A stretch of 64,000 nucleotides of DNA from Candidatus Ozemobacteraceae bacterium (GTDB taxonomy: Bacteria > Muiribacteriota > Ozemobacteria > Ozemobacterales > Ozemobacteraceae), in NCBI GenBank assembly GCA_035373905.1, contig DAOSOK010000028.1, positions 1-64,000 on the forward strand, read 5' to 3'. A program made the translations under genes and the position numbers. How positions within the stretch are numbered: the stretch's first letter is position 1; each line of letters opens with the position of its first letter. Below, piece after piece: positions 9,936 to 18,161 of the stretch. The notes below the pieces were generated by a model. The model searched no databases, was not told where the DNA came from, and saw only the letters and a list, made by a program, of their open reading frames with translations.

Positions 9936-11060
9936 ATGCTGTCGTGCATGATGAAGAACCTGATGACGGACGAAAAACTGCGGGAGCGGCGCGTTCCCCG
10001 GGAAGAGGACCTGCGCGGGCCGTTTCTGCGCGACCAGACCGCGATCATCCACTCCCTGCCGTTCCGGCGGCTCAAGCACAAGACGCAGGTGTTCTCGGCG
10101 CCCGAGAACGATCATATCTGCACGCGTATGGAACACGTCATGCACGTCGCGACGATCGCCGTCTCGATCGTGCGCGGCCTCAACCGCCTCGGCTGGCAAC
10201 TGAACGAGGAGGCGGCGTTTGCGATCGGCATCGGCCACGACCTCGGCCACCCGCCCTTCGGCCACGTCGGCGAGCACGCCCTCGACGCGATTCTCGGTCG
10301 GCACGGTTCGTCGTTCATGCACGAAATAAACGGGCTCCGCGTCGTCGACGTCCTCGCGAACGACGGACGGGGCCTCAATCTCACCTTCGCCGTCCGCGAC
10401 GGCATCGTCTGCCACAACGGCGAAAAGTTCGAACCCAGCCTCGTTCCCGCCGACACGCCGAACATTCCCGAGCACGTTCTCGACCGGAACGCCCGGCCCT
10501 CGACCTGGGAAGGCTGCATCGTCCGATTTTCCGACAAGATCGCCTACCTCGGCCGAGATATAGAAGATGCTATAGATGCAAACCTGATCTCAGAGCAGGA
10601 TGTCCCCGACCTCGTGCGTCGCGAACTCGGCAACCGGAACGGCGAGATCATCAACACGCTGGTCGTCGACCTGATCACCGCCTCGAGCGACAGCGGGGCC
10701 ATTCGTTTCTCTCCCGAACGATTCGCGATCATCAACGAACTGCGCCGGTTCAACTACGAACGCATCTATTTTCATCCGAAGCTGAGAGAATACGGCGCCT
10801 ACATCGACGAGATCGTGGGCCGTCTGTTCGGGCATCTGCACGGACTCGCAACCCGGTTCGGTGCCGAGTATGCGCGCTACGCGGCGTCCCCGCTCCCGCT
10901 CGACCGGATGTTCGGCCATTATCTCGAACGGATGGAACAGGCGTATCAACGCGAATCGGCCGGCCCAGAGCGCATGGCCGCCGATTACCTCTCGGGGATG
11001 ACCGACGAGTTCGCCCTCTCCTCGCTCAGGCAGATCACGTTCCCTCCACCGATCTGTTGA
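9936..11060 (+). CDS. dgt: dGTPase-like HD-domain triphosphohydrolase
   Basis: The protein of about 374 residues belongs to the deoxyguanosinetriphosphate triphosphohydrolase family. The start motif RGPFLRDQTAIIHS leads into FRRLKHKTQVF. The HD metal site follows: His in RMEHVMHV, then GHDLGHPPFGH, and a later Asp in RFSDKIAYLGRDIED. The enzyme cuts dNTPs to deoxynucleosides and tripolyphosphate. The frame is open back to 9762, overlapping the previous gene. However, family proteins begin close to the RGPF motif, so one of the ATG codons at 9936, 9948, 9951 or 9963 must be the start. None has a good ribosome site, and 9936 is the upper limit. The next gene begins three bases after the stop. 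Confidence 0.85.
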   Translation: MLSCMMKNLMTDEKLRERRVPREEDLRGPFLRDQTAIIHSLPFRRLKHKTQVFSAPENDHICTRMEHVMHVATIAVSIVRGLNRLGWQLNEEAAFAIGIGHDLGHPPFGHVGEHALDAILGRHGSSFMHEINGLRVVDVLANDGRGLNLTFAVRDGIVCHNGEKFEPSLVPADTPNIPEHVLDRNARPSTWEGCIVRFSDKIAYLGRDIEDAIDANLISEQDVPDLVRRELGNRNGEIINTLVVDLITASSDSGAIRFSPERFAIINELRRFNYERIYFHPKLREYGAYIDEIVGRLFGHLHGLATRFGAEYARYAASPLPLDRMFGHYLERMEQAYQRESAGPERMAADYLSGMTDEFALSSLRQITFPPPIC

Positions 11061-11062
11061 AC

Positions 11063-11497
11063 ATGGCGGAGCACCCGGCCAGCATGACGAATCCAGCGCG
11101 CAGATATTATATAGTAATGTGTATATTGTTTCTGGCCGTCTTTTCGTTTCCGACGCCGGCCGGTGCGCTGCCGCAACTGCCGCTCTCGATCGTGGAACGG
11201 ATAGCCCCCGTATTCGATCTTCCGGCCGCCGAGTATGGGGGAAAGCGCGTCGGGTATCAATATACGGCGATCAGGATTTTTTCCTTCTCCCTGTTCATCA
11301 TCGACAGCCAGCTCGTTTTGTATGACGATGACAAGACCGAGGACCTCTCGGGCCCGGAGCTCGAAAAGATCGAAAAAACGTATGGCAACATGACCAGCAA
11401 CATCCCGCTGTGGCTGAGGTACCGGAACTCGTTCCTGATCCTGGTTTATATCTGCGTCTTTGTTTTCGTCCTCAAACGGCATTTCGCCGAGGAATAG
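11063..11497 (+). CDS. Small membrane protein of unknown function
   Basis: This is a 144-residue protein. A hydrophobic segment (about residues 17-36) ends in a possible signal-peptidase site after PTPAGA. The middle is soluble and a second hydrophobic segment (about 121-139) sits at the C-terminus, followed by KRHF. The topology looks like an exported domain anchored by a C-terminal helix. A second ATG at 11084 is a possible start. It follows the dGTPase gene by three bases and is probably cotranscribed. I do not recognise a family. Confidence 0.6.
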   Translation: MAEHPASMTNPARRYYIVMCILFLAVFSFPTPAGALPQLPLSIVERIAPVFDLPAAEYGGKRVGYQYTAIRIFSFSLFIIDSQLVLYDDDKTEDLSGPELEKIEKTYGNMTSNIPLWLRYRNSFLILVYICVFVFVLKRHFAEE

Positions 11498-11525
11498 CCT
11501 CTTGCCCTGGTGCCGACGTGGTTTG

Positions 11526-12407
11526 TCACTTTTTCTCTGACGAAGACGACGGAGATGCAACCAGCCCCGCGGAAGATATAGCAGAAAGGATATCTGCCAT
11601 TGCCGTATCGGGAATAGACGCGACATCGGAACGGCCGACGGTATATTTCTGCATGCGAAGAACGATGCGTTCCCAGGCTTCCCGGGATCTGGAGGCTCCG
11701 CCAAGCGTGCGCTCACGATCGTGGCATCCGATGCAGTACAGGTCGATCGCATCCGCCCGGCTGACCGTCATGGCAGCTGGTTCCGAGGCTCCAGCCGCCG
11801 GAGTCACCGATACGACGGCGGTTGCGAGAATGGCAGCCAGCGCGGCGCGCGTATCTTCCCTGCCCCGAGCGCCGGCCCAGGCCATGGGCTCGACAATCTC
11901 GATCCAGCGCGGGATTTTTCTTCTGCCGAGCCCATCCACGGCGGTCTCGCGGTCATGGCAGGAGATGCATTCCCTGTTGAAGGCCGCCTGGTCGGGGCGT
12001 TCGACGACCTCGCCCGGCGTGAGAGACTGCCAGGCCCGAGCCGCCTGCAAATACGGCAGGATCATTCCGGCCGCGGCCATCGGAAAAAGCACGGCGAGCG
12101 CGTATCCGATGGGGTTCATCCGCTTCGGGGAAACGAGGACGTTCCTGCGAGCCAGGAATTTCATCGCGAACAGCACGAAGGCCAGCGCGCCGAACAGCGC
12201 ATGCCCCCATGACGCTGTTCTCATCGGCACCTGATAATTGGAGAGGCGATCGATCATTCCGATCAGAAGGATCACGGCGGGAACGACGACAAGGCGCCCA
12301 CCCCAGCGATGAAGCGGACTTGCCGGCCGCCACAGTTTTATCGCGCCGAGACAGAGCGCGCATGCTCCAACGATCCCGCCCACCCATACCCCGATATGAG
12401 GCACCAT
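11526..12407 (-). CDS. Membrane-anchored diheme cytochrome c
   Basis: This is a 293-residue protein. The N-terminal 120 residues form four hydrophobic helices. The C-terminal part has two c-type heme motifs, CISCH (near 147) and CIGCH (near 225), so the heme domain should face the periplasm. A GGAGG site 7 bases before the ATG supports the start. Both CxxCH motifs sit in similar surroundings (RECISCHDRE and LYCIGCHDRE), which suggests an internal duplication of a monoheme unit. It may pass electrons from the quinone pool to periplasmic enzymes. The neighbouring exported rubrerythrin on the same strand is a possible acceptor, by inference only. Confidence 0.75.
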   Translation of the reverse strand: MVPHIGVWVGGIVGACALCLGAIKLWRPASPLHRWGGRLVVVPAVILLIGMIDRLSNYQVPMRTASWGHALFGALAFVLFAMKFLARRNVLVSPKRMNPIGYALAVLFPMAAAGMILPYLQAARAWQSLTPGEVVERPDQAAFNRECISCHDRETAVDGLGRRKIPRWIEIVEPMAWAGARGREDTRAALAAILATAVVSVTPAAGASEPAAMTVSRADAIDLYCIGCHDRERTLGGASRSREAWERIVLRMQKYTVGRSDVASIPDTAMADILSAISSAGLVASPSSSSEKK

Positions 12408-12478
12408 CCGTCATCCTCCCTGTAACGCCCGCCATGATTCATCAGCAGGCAGCGAATATTTCGCTCCAGTCATGATAA

Positions 12479-12514
12479 ACGGCGTGGAAATGCCCAAAAG
12501 CATCTCCACGCCGT
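12479..12514 (-). terminator. Terminator after the rubrerythrin gene
   Basis: A 15-pair stem with one mismatch (ACGGCGTGGA on one arm, TCCACGCCGT on the other) closes on a six-base loop. It is followed on the minus strand by TTTAT. It sits 15 bases after the rubrerythrin stop and separates that gene from the cytochrome gene. Confidence 0.8.
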
Positions 12515-12528
12515 CAGAAATCAGTCCG

Positions 12529-13221
12529 TCAGTTCACCTTCTCGAATTTTTCTTTCGGGGACATGCAGACGGGGCATTTGTCGGCCGGAGCCTGTCCGGT
12601 GGTATAACCGCAGACGAGGCAGACGAAGAAGTCTTTCTTGCCGGCCTTCATGGCATCGAGATCCTTGAGAGCCTCGGCATACATCCTGGCATGGTCGCCC
12701 TCGACTTTGGCGGCGCCGCCGAACAGAACGACCGCCATGTCCTGCTTCTCGGTTTCGGCGGTTGCCTTGAACTCCGGATACATCTTCTCGGTTTCGTGGG
12801 TCTCACCGGCAATCGCGGCCTCGAGATTTTCCTTCGTGGTCTTCACGACCGGCGTCTCGAGCTTGGGCTCGGCCTTGCCGCCCTGCTTCTCGATCTCGGC
12901 CTTGAGATTCGCGGCATGAACGCCTTCCGCTTTCGCGGCTGCGCGGAACAGGCTGCCGACGCCGAGATATCCTTCCTCGTCGGCCTTCTTCGCGAACTCC
13001 GTATATTTCGCCTGGGCGTTCGATTCGCCGTTGAACGCCGTCAGCATGTTCTCAAGGGTATTCCCCGCAACCTGTGCTGCAACCGGGGCCGCGGGAGTCG
13101 GTTCCGCCGGAGCGATGACGACGTCAGGCGTCGCAGCGGCGTCAGGAGACGCGTTCTGGGCAAACAACGCACCCGTCATCAGAAGGGAAACCGCAAAAAG
13201 GGAAACCACGATACGTTTCAT
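12529..13221 (-). CDS. Exported rubrerythrin
   Basis: This 230-residue protein starts with a clear signal peptide (residues 1-22, ending LFAQ) and an Ala/Pro-rich linker of about 35 residues. The ferritin-like diiron domain carries NGESNAQAKY, Glu residues in the EGVHAAN segment, GETHETEKMYPEF and EGDHARMY. The C-terminal rubredoxin domain reads CLVCGYxxG then CPVC. Rubrerythrins reduce hydrogen peroxide and are normally cytoplasmic; export places this one in the periplasm. The ATG at 13221 has a GAGTGAGG ribosome site, while upstream in-frame codons would destroy the signal peptide. It has its own promoter and terminator. Confidence 0.88.
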   Translation of the reverse strand: MKRIVVSLFAVSLLMTGALFAQNASPDAAATPDVVIAPAEPTPAAPVAAQVAGNTLENMLTAFNGESNAQAKYTEFAKKADEEGYLGVGSLFRAAAKAEGVHAANLKAEIEKQGGKAEPKLETPVVKTTKENLEAAIAGETHETEKMYPEFKATAETEKQDMAVVLFGGAAKVEGDHARMYAEALKDLDAMKAGKKDFFVCLVCGYTTGQAPADKCPVCMSPKEKFEKVN

Positions 13222-13254
13222 GTTCCTCACTCCCCGATTGAATTTTGTACAGGG

Positions 13255-13291
13255 ATAGTAACGTCTTCCCATTGTATAGTCAATACTACAA
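13255..13291 (-). promoter_or_regulatory. Rubrerythrin promoter with overlapping operator-like palindrome
   Basis: On the minus strand TTGACT (13278-13283) and TACTAT (13255-13260) are separated by exactly 17 bases. An imperfect 20-base palindrome (TTGTAGTAT ... ATACAA, 13272-13291) covers the -35 box. Its TAGTATT-N5-AC core also occurs at the Rrf2 gene promoter about 140 bases away. Confidence 0.65.
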
Positions 13292-13398
13292 CCACATCCG
13301 TCCGCCGTCATTCACGATACAACCAGACGAATGCCTGAATGACGCCCCACCACGCCAACTCGTTTGTGCCGATGTTGGTGAAAAAGAAAAAATTCCCG

Positions 13399-13439
13399 TT
13401 GACATCATTCGATTATTTTAGTATTCTAATACCAGAATA
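13399..13439 (+). promoter_or_regulatory. Rrf2 gene promoter with palindromic operator
   Basis: TTGACA (13399-13404) and TATTCT (13422-13427) are 17 bases apart. The -10 box is the left half of a perfect inverted repeat TATTCT-N6-AGAATA (13422-13439). This is a good candidate for autoregulatory binding by the Rrf2 protein encoded 22 bases downstream. Confidence 0.7.
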
Positions 13440-13460
13440 AAGCAATAAAGGATGTGCGCG

Positions 13461-13898
13461 ATGGCCGAGATTGTGAAATTTTCTGATGCGGTGAACCTGG
13501 GGTTCCATTCCATGATCTACCTCTCCATGCATCAGGACCAGGAGATCCCCCTCCATGACATCGCCGTCGCCCTGCGCGTCTCGGAAGCGCATCTTTCGAA
13601 GGTTCTTCAGCGTCTGCGCAAGGTCGGGCTGGTTCTCGCCAGCCGCGGGCCGGCCGGCGGCTACCGCCTCGCCCTGAAGCCCTCCGACATCACGTTCGCC
13701 CGCATTTTCGAAGCCATCGAAGGGCCCATCACTCCACAGTATTGTCTCTTCGGCAGCCCCGTCTGCATGAATTCGTTCTGCAACATGGGCAGCTTCATCG
13801 GTCACATCAATACGGAAGTGAAAACCTTCCTCGAAAAGACCACCCTCGCCGACCTTCCCGTCACCGGTTTCCAGTCCCCGAAACCGCGCGCCGCCTGA
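13461..13898 (+). CDS. Rrf2-family transcription regulator with Fe-S cysteines
   Basis: This 145-residue protein has the Rrf2 winged helix. The recognition helix region is SEAHLSKVLQRLRK and the wing is RGPAGGYRLA. Three Cys at 95, 102 and 107 lie where NsrR and IscR bind their Fe-S cluster. NsrR-type members sense nitric oxide and repress hcp-like genes, and the two genes downstream encode a ferredoxin and Hcp. An earlier in-frame ATG at 13452 touches the AAAGG ribosome site; the ATG at 13461 is correctly spaced from it. Predicted targets are its own promoter, the rubrerythrin gene and possibly hcp. NO sensing is inferred from context. Confidence 0.85.
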   Translation: MAEIVKFSDAVNLGFHSMIYLSMHQDQEIPLHDIAVALRVSEAHLSKVLQRLRKVGLVLASRGPAGGYRLALKPSDITFARIFEAIEGPITPQYCLFGSPVCMNSFCNMGSFIGHINTEVKTFLEKTTLADLPVTGFQSPKPRAA

Positions 13899-13919
13899 CA
13901 CGGCGAAAGGAGTTATCGC

Positions 13920-14678
13920 ATGAAACGCAAGATCATCAGCATCGACGAATCGAAGTGCAACGGTTGCGGCCTCTGCATCCCGGGGTGTCACGAAGGCGCC
14001 CTCCAGATCGTGGACGGGAAGGCGAAGCTCGTCGCCGACGTGTATTGCGACGGTCTTGGCGCCTGCCTCGGCGAGTGCCCACAGGGCGCCCTCTCGATCG
14101 AGGAGCGCGAGGCGGTCGAGTTCGACCAGAAGCTCGTCGACCATCGTCTGGCGGCGCTCAAGGCCCAGAAGGGCGGCGGTTGCCCCTCACAGAGTCACGG
14201 ACACCACCACGGCGGCGGCTGCCCGGGAAGCGCGATGCGCCAGATGAATCGCCCCACGCCGGCTGCATCTGCCGCGATGGCAAGCGGTTCGGCCCAGTCC
14301 CAGCTCGGCCAGTGGCCCGTCCAGCTGATGCTCGTCCCTCCCGCGGCGCCTTTCCTGCTCGAAGCCGACATCCTCCTCTGTGCCGACTGCGTTCCGTTCG
14401 CCCTGGCCGATTTTCACACACGGTATCTGGCCGGCCGGGCGGTTCTCGTCGGCTGCCCCAAGCTCGACGACAGCGATCATTACCTGAACAAGCTGATCGA
14501 GATGTTCAAGACCTCGCGCCCGAAACGCGTCACCGTGGTCCGCATGGAAGTGCCCTGCTGCGGCGGCCTGGCCTGGCTGGCCGAGGAAGCCCGCCGGGCG
14601 GCCGGACTTGATTTCCCGCTCGAAGTGCATACCATAGGAATTCAGGGGGGCGTCATACAGAAACAAAACGTCTCCTGA
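13920..14678 (+). CDS. Ferredoxin-type 4Fe-4S protein associated with Hcp
   Basis: This is a 252-residue cytoplasmic protein. The N-terminal 60 residues bind two clusters (CNGCGLCIPGC and CDGLGACLGEC). A linker rich in Gly, His and Cys follows (about 90-115). The C-terminal domain has CADC, GCPK and PCCGG elements. Proteins of this architecture often sit next to class I hcp in anaerobes and are presumed electron donors, taking the role that Hcr plays in enterobacteria. A strong AAGGAG site precedes the ATG. The gene follows the Rrf2 regulator by 21 bases and lies upstream of hcp, which has an additional promoter of its own. Confidence 0.82.
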   Translation: MKRKIISIDESKCNGCGLCIPGCHEGALQIVDGKAKLVADVYCDGLGACLGECPQGALSIEEREAVEFDQKLVDHRLAALKAQKGGGCPSQSHGHHHGGGCPGSAMRQMNRPTPAASAAMASGSAQSQLGQWPVQLMLVPPAAPFLLEADILLCADCVPFALADFHTRYLAGRAVLVGCPKLDDSDHYLNKLIEMFKTSRPKRVTVVRMEVPCCGGLAWLAEEARRAAGLDFPLEVHTIGIQGGVIQKQNVS

Positions 14679-14733
14679 TTTTTGAGAGGGTTTCACCGGC
14701 TTTTTCCTTCTTTCCGCGCGCGACGACGCGACG

Positions 14734-14763
14734 TTGCTTTCTATTACTTGTGCAATATATTCT
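14734..14763 (+). promoter_or_regulatory. Probable hcp promoter
   Basis: TTGCTT (14734-14739) and TATATT (14756-14761) are 16 bases apart, in an AT-rich patch that contrasts with the GC-rich surroundings. A TATTCT half-site like that of the Rrf2 operator overlaps the -10 (14758-14763). The full palindrome is not repeated here. Confidence 0.45.
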
Positions 14764-14790
14764 TAATTCTATTTTCAGGAGGATACAATC

Positions 14791-16473
14791 ATGGGTATGT
14801 TCTGCTATCAGTGTGAACAGACGGCACAGGGCAAAGGCTGCATGATGGCCGGCGTCTGCGGCAAGGACGCAACCACGGCCGCGCTGCAGGATCTGCTGCT
14901 CGCCGTGACCAAGGGCACCGCCATGTATGCCCATCGGGCCCGCATGCTGGGCTCCGTTGACGCCGGCATCGACCGGAACGTCATCGAGAATCTCTTCACG
15001 ACCGTCACCAATGTGAACTTCGATCCCAACCGTCTCTCCGCCCTCATCCAGGCCGCCGTCGAAAAGCGAGTCGCCGCGAAGAAACTCTATGAAGCGGCCT
15101 GCTCCAAGGCCGGCAGACAGCCCGAGACCCTGAACGGCTTCGCCACGCTCGCTCCCGCCCCGGACATCCCCGGCATGGTCGCCCAGGCCGCCCAAGTGGG
15201 CATCGAGCACCGCAAGAAGCTCTACGGCGAAGACATCACCGGCCTGATGGAACTGCTGACCTACGGTCTCAAGGGCATGGCCGCCTACGCCGACCACGCC
15301 GCGATTCTCGGCAAGGAAGACGCAGCCGTGAACGCGTTCTTCCACGATGCGCTCGACCTGCTGACCCACGAGAAGCAGACGGTGGACGAGTTGTTCGCCT
15401 ACAACATGAAGGCCGGCGAAGTGAACCTGAAAATCATGGGCCTGCTCGACGCCGGCAACACCGAGACCTACGGGCACCCCGAGCCGACCAGCATGCGCAT
15501 CTCCGCGGTCAAGGGCAAGTGCATCCTCGTCTCCGGCCACGATCTGAAAGACCTCTACGCCCTGCTCGAGCAGACCGAGGGGAAGGGCATCAACATCTAC
15601 ACCCACGGCGAGATGCTGCCCTGCAACGCATACCCGAAGCTGAAGAAGTTCAAGCACCTCGTCGGCAACTACGGCGGCGCCTGGCAGGATCAGGCCAAGG
15701 AGTTCGAGGCGTTCCCCGGCGCAATCCTGATGACCACCAACTGCATCCAGAAACCCCGCGACACCTACAAGGGCCGCATCTTCACCTGCGGGCTGGTCGC
15801 CTGGCCCGGCGTGAAGCACATCGCCGATCGCAACTTCGCCCCGGTCATCGAGGCCGCCCTCGCCGCCCCCGGCTTCACCGCCGACGAGCCCGAGAAGCGG
15901 ATCATGATGGGCTTCGCCCGTAACGCCGTGCTCGGCGTGGCCGACAAGGTCATCGACGCCGTGAAGGCCGGCGCCATCAAGCACTTCTTCCTCATCGGCG
16001 GCTGCGACGGCGCGAAGAGCGGCCGAAACTACTACACCGATTTCGCCCAAGCCGTGCCGAAGGACTGCGTGATCCTGACCCTCGCCTGCGGCAAATACCG
16101 CTTCAACAAGCTGGAATACGGCGACATCGGCGGCATTCCGCGCCTGCTCGACATGGGCCAGTGCAACGACGCCTACTCGGCCATCCAGGTCGCCGTGGCG
16201 CTCTCCAAGGCCTTCAACACCGACGTGAACAGCCTACCTCTCTCGATGGTGCTCTCCTGGTACGAGCAGAAGGCCGTCTGCATCCTGCTCACCCTGCTCT
16301 CGCTCGGCATCAAGAACATCCGCCTCGGGCCGTCCCTGCCGGCGTTCGTCACTCCGGCCGTCCTCAACGTGCTCGTGGAGAAGTTCAGCATCAAGCCCAC
16401 CACCACCGCCGAAGCCGACCTCAAGGCCATCCTGCCCAACCACCAGATCAAGGTCGCGGCAGCCGACGCCTGA
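14791..16473 (+). CDS. hcp: Hybrid-cluster protein / hydroxylamine reductase (class I)
   Basis: This 560-residue protein matches the prismane protein over its whole length. The N-terminal cluster ligands have the C-x2-C-x8-C-x5-C spacing (MFCYQCEQTAQGKGC...VCGK), which is the strict-anaerobe class I pattern rather than the enterobacterial one. Ligands of the Fe-S-O hybrid cluster are visible in HGEMLPC, TTNCIQKP, GGCDGAKSGRNYY and LACGKYRF. The enzyme reduces nitric oxide or hydroxylamine and can act as an S-nitrosylase in E. coli. An AGGAGG site sits 8 bases before the ATG, and a strong terminator follows. Confidence 0.96.
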   Translation: MGMFCYQCEQTAQGKGCMMAGVCGKDATTAALQDLLLAVTKGTAMYAHRARMLGSVDAGIDRNVIENLFTTVTNVNFDPNRLSALIQAAVEKRVAAKKLYEAACSKAGRQPETLNGFATLAPAPDIPGMVAQAAQVGIEHRKKLYGEDITGLMELLTYGLKGMAAYADHAAILGKEDAAVNAFFHDALDLLTHEKQTVDELFAYNMKAGEVNLKIMGLLDAGNTETYGHPEPTSMRISAVKGKCILVSGHDLKDLYALLEQTEGKGINIYTHGEMLPCNAYPKLKKFKHLVGNYGGAWQDQAKEFEAFPGAILMTTNCIQKPRDTYKGRIFTCGLVAWPGVKHIADRNFAPVIEAALAAPGFTADEPEKRIMMGFARNAVLGVADKVIDAVKAGAIKHFFLIGGCDGAKSGRNYYTDFAQAVPKDCVILTLACGKYRFNKLEYGDIGGIPRLLDMGQCNDAYSAIQVAVALSKAFNTDVNSLPLSMVLSWYEQKAVCILLTLLSLGIKNIRLGPSLPAFVTPAVLNVLVEKFSIKPTTTAEADLKAILPNHQIKVAAADA

Positions 16474-16489
16474 TCGATTCGTTCGCTGA

Positions 16490-16519
16490 CGGCCGGCCCC
16501 GCGGGGCCGGCCGTTTTTC
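16490..16519 (+). terminator. Terminator after hcp
   Basis: GGCCGGCCCC pairs perfectly with GGGGCCGGCC across a two-base loop, followed by GTTTTT. It lies 17 bases after the hcp stop. Confidence 0.9.
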
Positions 16520-16548
16520 TCCCGTCACGACACCATATATCTTACACT

Positions 16549-17172
16549 ATGTATTTTCCCGTCTCGACACATGTCTGCAAAGGCGCCACCGGAACATGTC
16601 CGCACGCACTGGGCGGCATGGAGACCCTGATCGCCGGAATCGATCGCGTTCTCGCCTCCTTCGGCGTCGGCTCGCCGGACAATGCCGGAACACCGGCCGC
16701 AGCGGCTCATCTTCGTTTTTCCATCGGCATCGCCGCTTGCCCGAACGCCTGCTCCCGCCCCCAGATCATGGACGTCGGGGTCATCCGGGCCGGGTATCCC
16801 TCGATTTCGGCCGATCACTGCGCGGGTTGCGGCGCGTGCGTTTCGGTCTGCCGGGAAAGTTGCCTGGCCCTCCGTGATGGCCGCGTCGCCTGTGCCTTCG
16901 CAACCTGCGTCGGGTGCGGCGCGTGCCGGAAGGCCTGTCCCGTCGAAGCGATCGCCCCGGGAAGAGAAGGTTTCCGCGTCCTGGTCGGAGGTCGGCTGGG
17001 GCGTCATCCCCGCCTTGCGACGGAACTTCCCGGGCTCTTCACGGCGGAACAGGCCTGCGACCGGCTCGCCGTCTGCCTGAAGGCTTTTGCCGACGCCCGG
17101 CGCCCCGGCCTGCGTCTCGCTGCCCTGCTGGACGGCGAGAGTTCCGGCCTGAGCCGGAGTCTCGGCCTGTGA
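16549..17172 (+). CDS. Short siroheme-reductase-like protein with two 4Fe-4S clusters
   Basis: This 207-residue protein resembles the second half of anaerobic sulfite reductase subunit C and related nitrite/sulfite reductases. CKGATGTC and the later CPNAC look like the split ligand set of the siroheme-linked [4Fe-4S] cluster. Between these and the C-terminal GGRLGRHP motif lies a two-cluster ferredoxin (CAGCGACVSVC and CVGCGACRKAC). The N-terminal half of normal reductases is absent, so catalysis is uncertain. No ribosome site is seen. A TATATC box ends about 7 bases before the ATG, so the mRNA may be leaderless. The stop overlaps the start of the NapH-like gene, which suggests a redox pair. 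Confidence 0.65.
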   Translation: MYFPVSTHVCKGATGTCPHALGGMETLIAGIDRVLASFGVGSPDNAGTPAAAAHLRFSIGIAACPNACSRPQIMDVGVIRAGYPSISADHCAGCGACVSVCRESCLALRDGRVACAFATCVGCGACRKACPVEAIAPGREGFRVLVGGRLGRHPRLATELPGLFTAEQACDRLAVCLKAFADARRPGLRLAALLDGESSGLSRSLGL

Positions 17173-18152
17173 CGCCGAATCTCACGAAGCGGGCTTCTGC
17201 CGCGGTGTTTCTCGGCATCACGGCGATTCTCGCGTTCGCATCATGGAAAGCGCGGTTCCCGCTGCTGCTGGCCGACCGGTTTCTGCCGGGCTCGGGCGTC
17301 GTGGAAATCCTGTTGCTGGGTGGGTATGGAGCCTGGATTTTCGGCCTGCTCGATGATCCCCGCCGGGCCCCCGTCATTCGAAAACGCATCTGGAGGCTTT
17401 TTTCGGCCGTCTTTTTTCTCCAGCTCGCGCTGGGCCTGGCCGGCTTCGAGCGGTTTCTCATGACCGGCGCCCTTCACCTGCCCATTCCGGCACTCATCGT
17501 CGCGGGCCCGCTGTATCGCGGCGAAGGGCTGTTCATGCCCATCCTCTACGGCGCGACGCTTCTGCTGGCCGGAAGCGCCTGGTGCAGCCATCTCTGCTAC
17601 ATCGGCGCATGGGACCACGCCTGCGCGACGTCGAAGAACCGCCCCCCCACGGGTATTTCCGCCAGGCTCCCCTGGCTTCGGGCGCTCACGCTCGCGGGAA
17701 CGGTCGCCATGGGGATCGGGTTCCGCCGTTTCGGTGTCGGATGTGATACGGCAATTGCGATGGCGGCAGCGTTCGGCCTGGGCGGCGTCGCCGTGATGCT
17801 CCTGTTCTCCCGGAGCAAAGGCGTGATGATGCATTGCACCGCATACTGTCCCATCGGGTTTTTGAGTACCACGCTCGGCAAGCTGAACCCGTTCCGGCTC
17901 CGCATCGCCCCTTCGTGCGATGTCTGCGGAGCCTGTTCGCGGTCGTGCCGGTACGGCGCGCTCCAGCCGGAACACCTGGCCCGGCAAACCCCGGGCCAGA
18001 CCTGCACCTTATGCGGAGATTGCCTCGGGGCGTGTGCCCGAGGCAACCTGGGGTATGCATTTCCGGGGCTCGGTCAGACCGCCGCCCGGAGGCTGTTTCT
18101 CGCGGTGATCGTCATTCTCCACGCCGTCTTTCTCGGCGTGGCGAGGATCTGA
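17169..18152 (+). CDS. NapH/NosR-like membrane Fe-S protein
   Basis: This 327-residue protein starts at a GTG that overlaps the previous stop (GTGA). Six or so hydrophobic helices are broken by a cytoplasmic WCSHLCYIG motif, characteristic of the NapH/NosR/CcoG polyferredoxin family. The C-terminal part has two 4Fe-4S motifs (CDVCGACSRSC and CTLCGDCLGAC). The family moves electrons between the quinone pool and soluble or periplasmic reductases. With the adjoining siroheme-like ferredoxin it probably forms a membrane electron-transfer pair; the terminal acceptor is not evident. The stop is 10 bases from a convergent gene. Confidence 0.75.
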   Translation: MTPNLTKRASAAVFLGITAILAFASWKARFPLLLADRFLPGSGVVEILLLGGYGAWIFGLLDDPRRAPVIRKRIWRLFSAVFFLQLALGLAGFERFLMTGALHLPIPALIVAGPLYRGEGLFMPILYGATLLLAGSAWCSHLCYIGAWDHACATSKNRPPTGISARLPWLRALTLAGTVAMGIGFRRFGVGCDTAIAMAAAFGLGGVAVMLLFSRSKGVMMHCTAYCPIGFLSTTLGKLNPFRLRIAPSCDVCGACSRSCRYGALQPEHLARQTPGQTCTLCGDCLGACARGNLGYAFPGLGQTAARRLFLAVIVILHAVFLGVARI

Positions 18153-18161
18153 CGAGCGGCT

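Noticed and set aside
5057..10081. A 1674-codon open frame on the minus strand opposite three plus-strand genes
   Set aside because: The translation is rich in Asp, Gly, Arg and Glu with no domain, and the opposite strand carries well-supported OYE, RND and ThiL-like genes. High-GC shadow.
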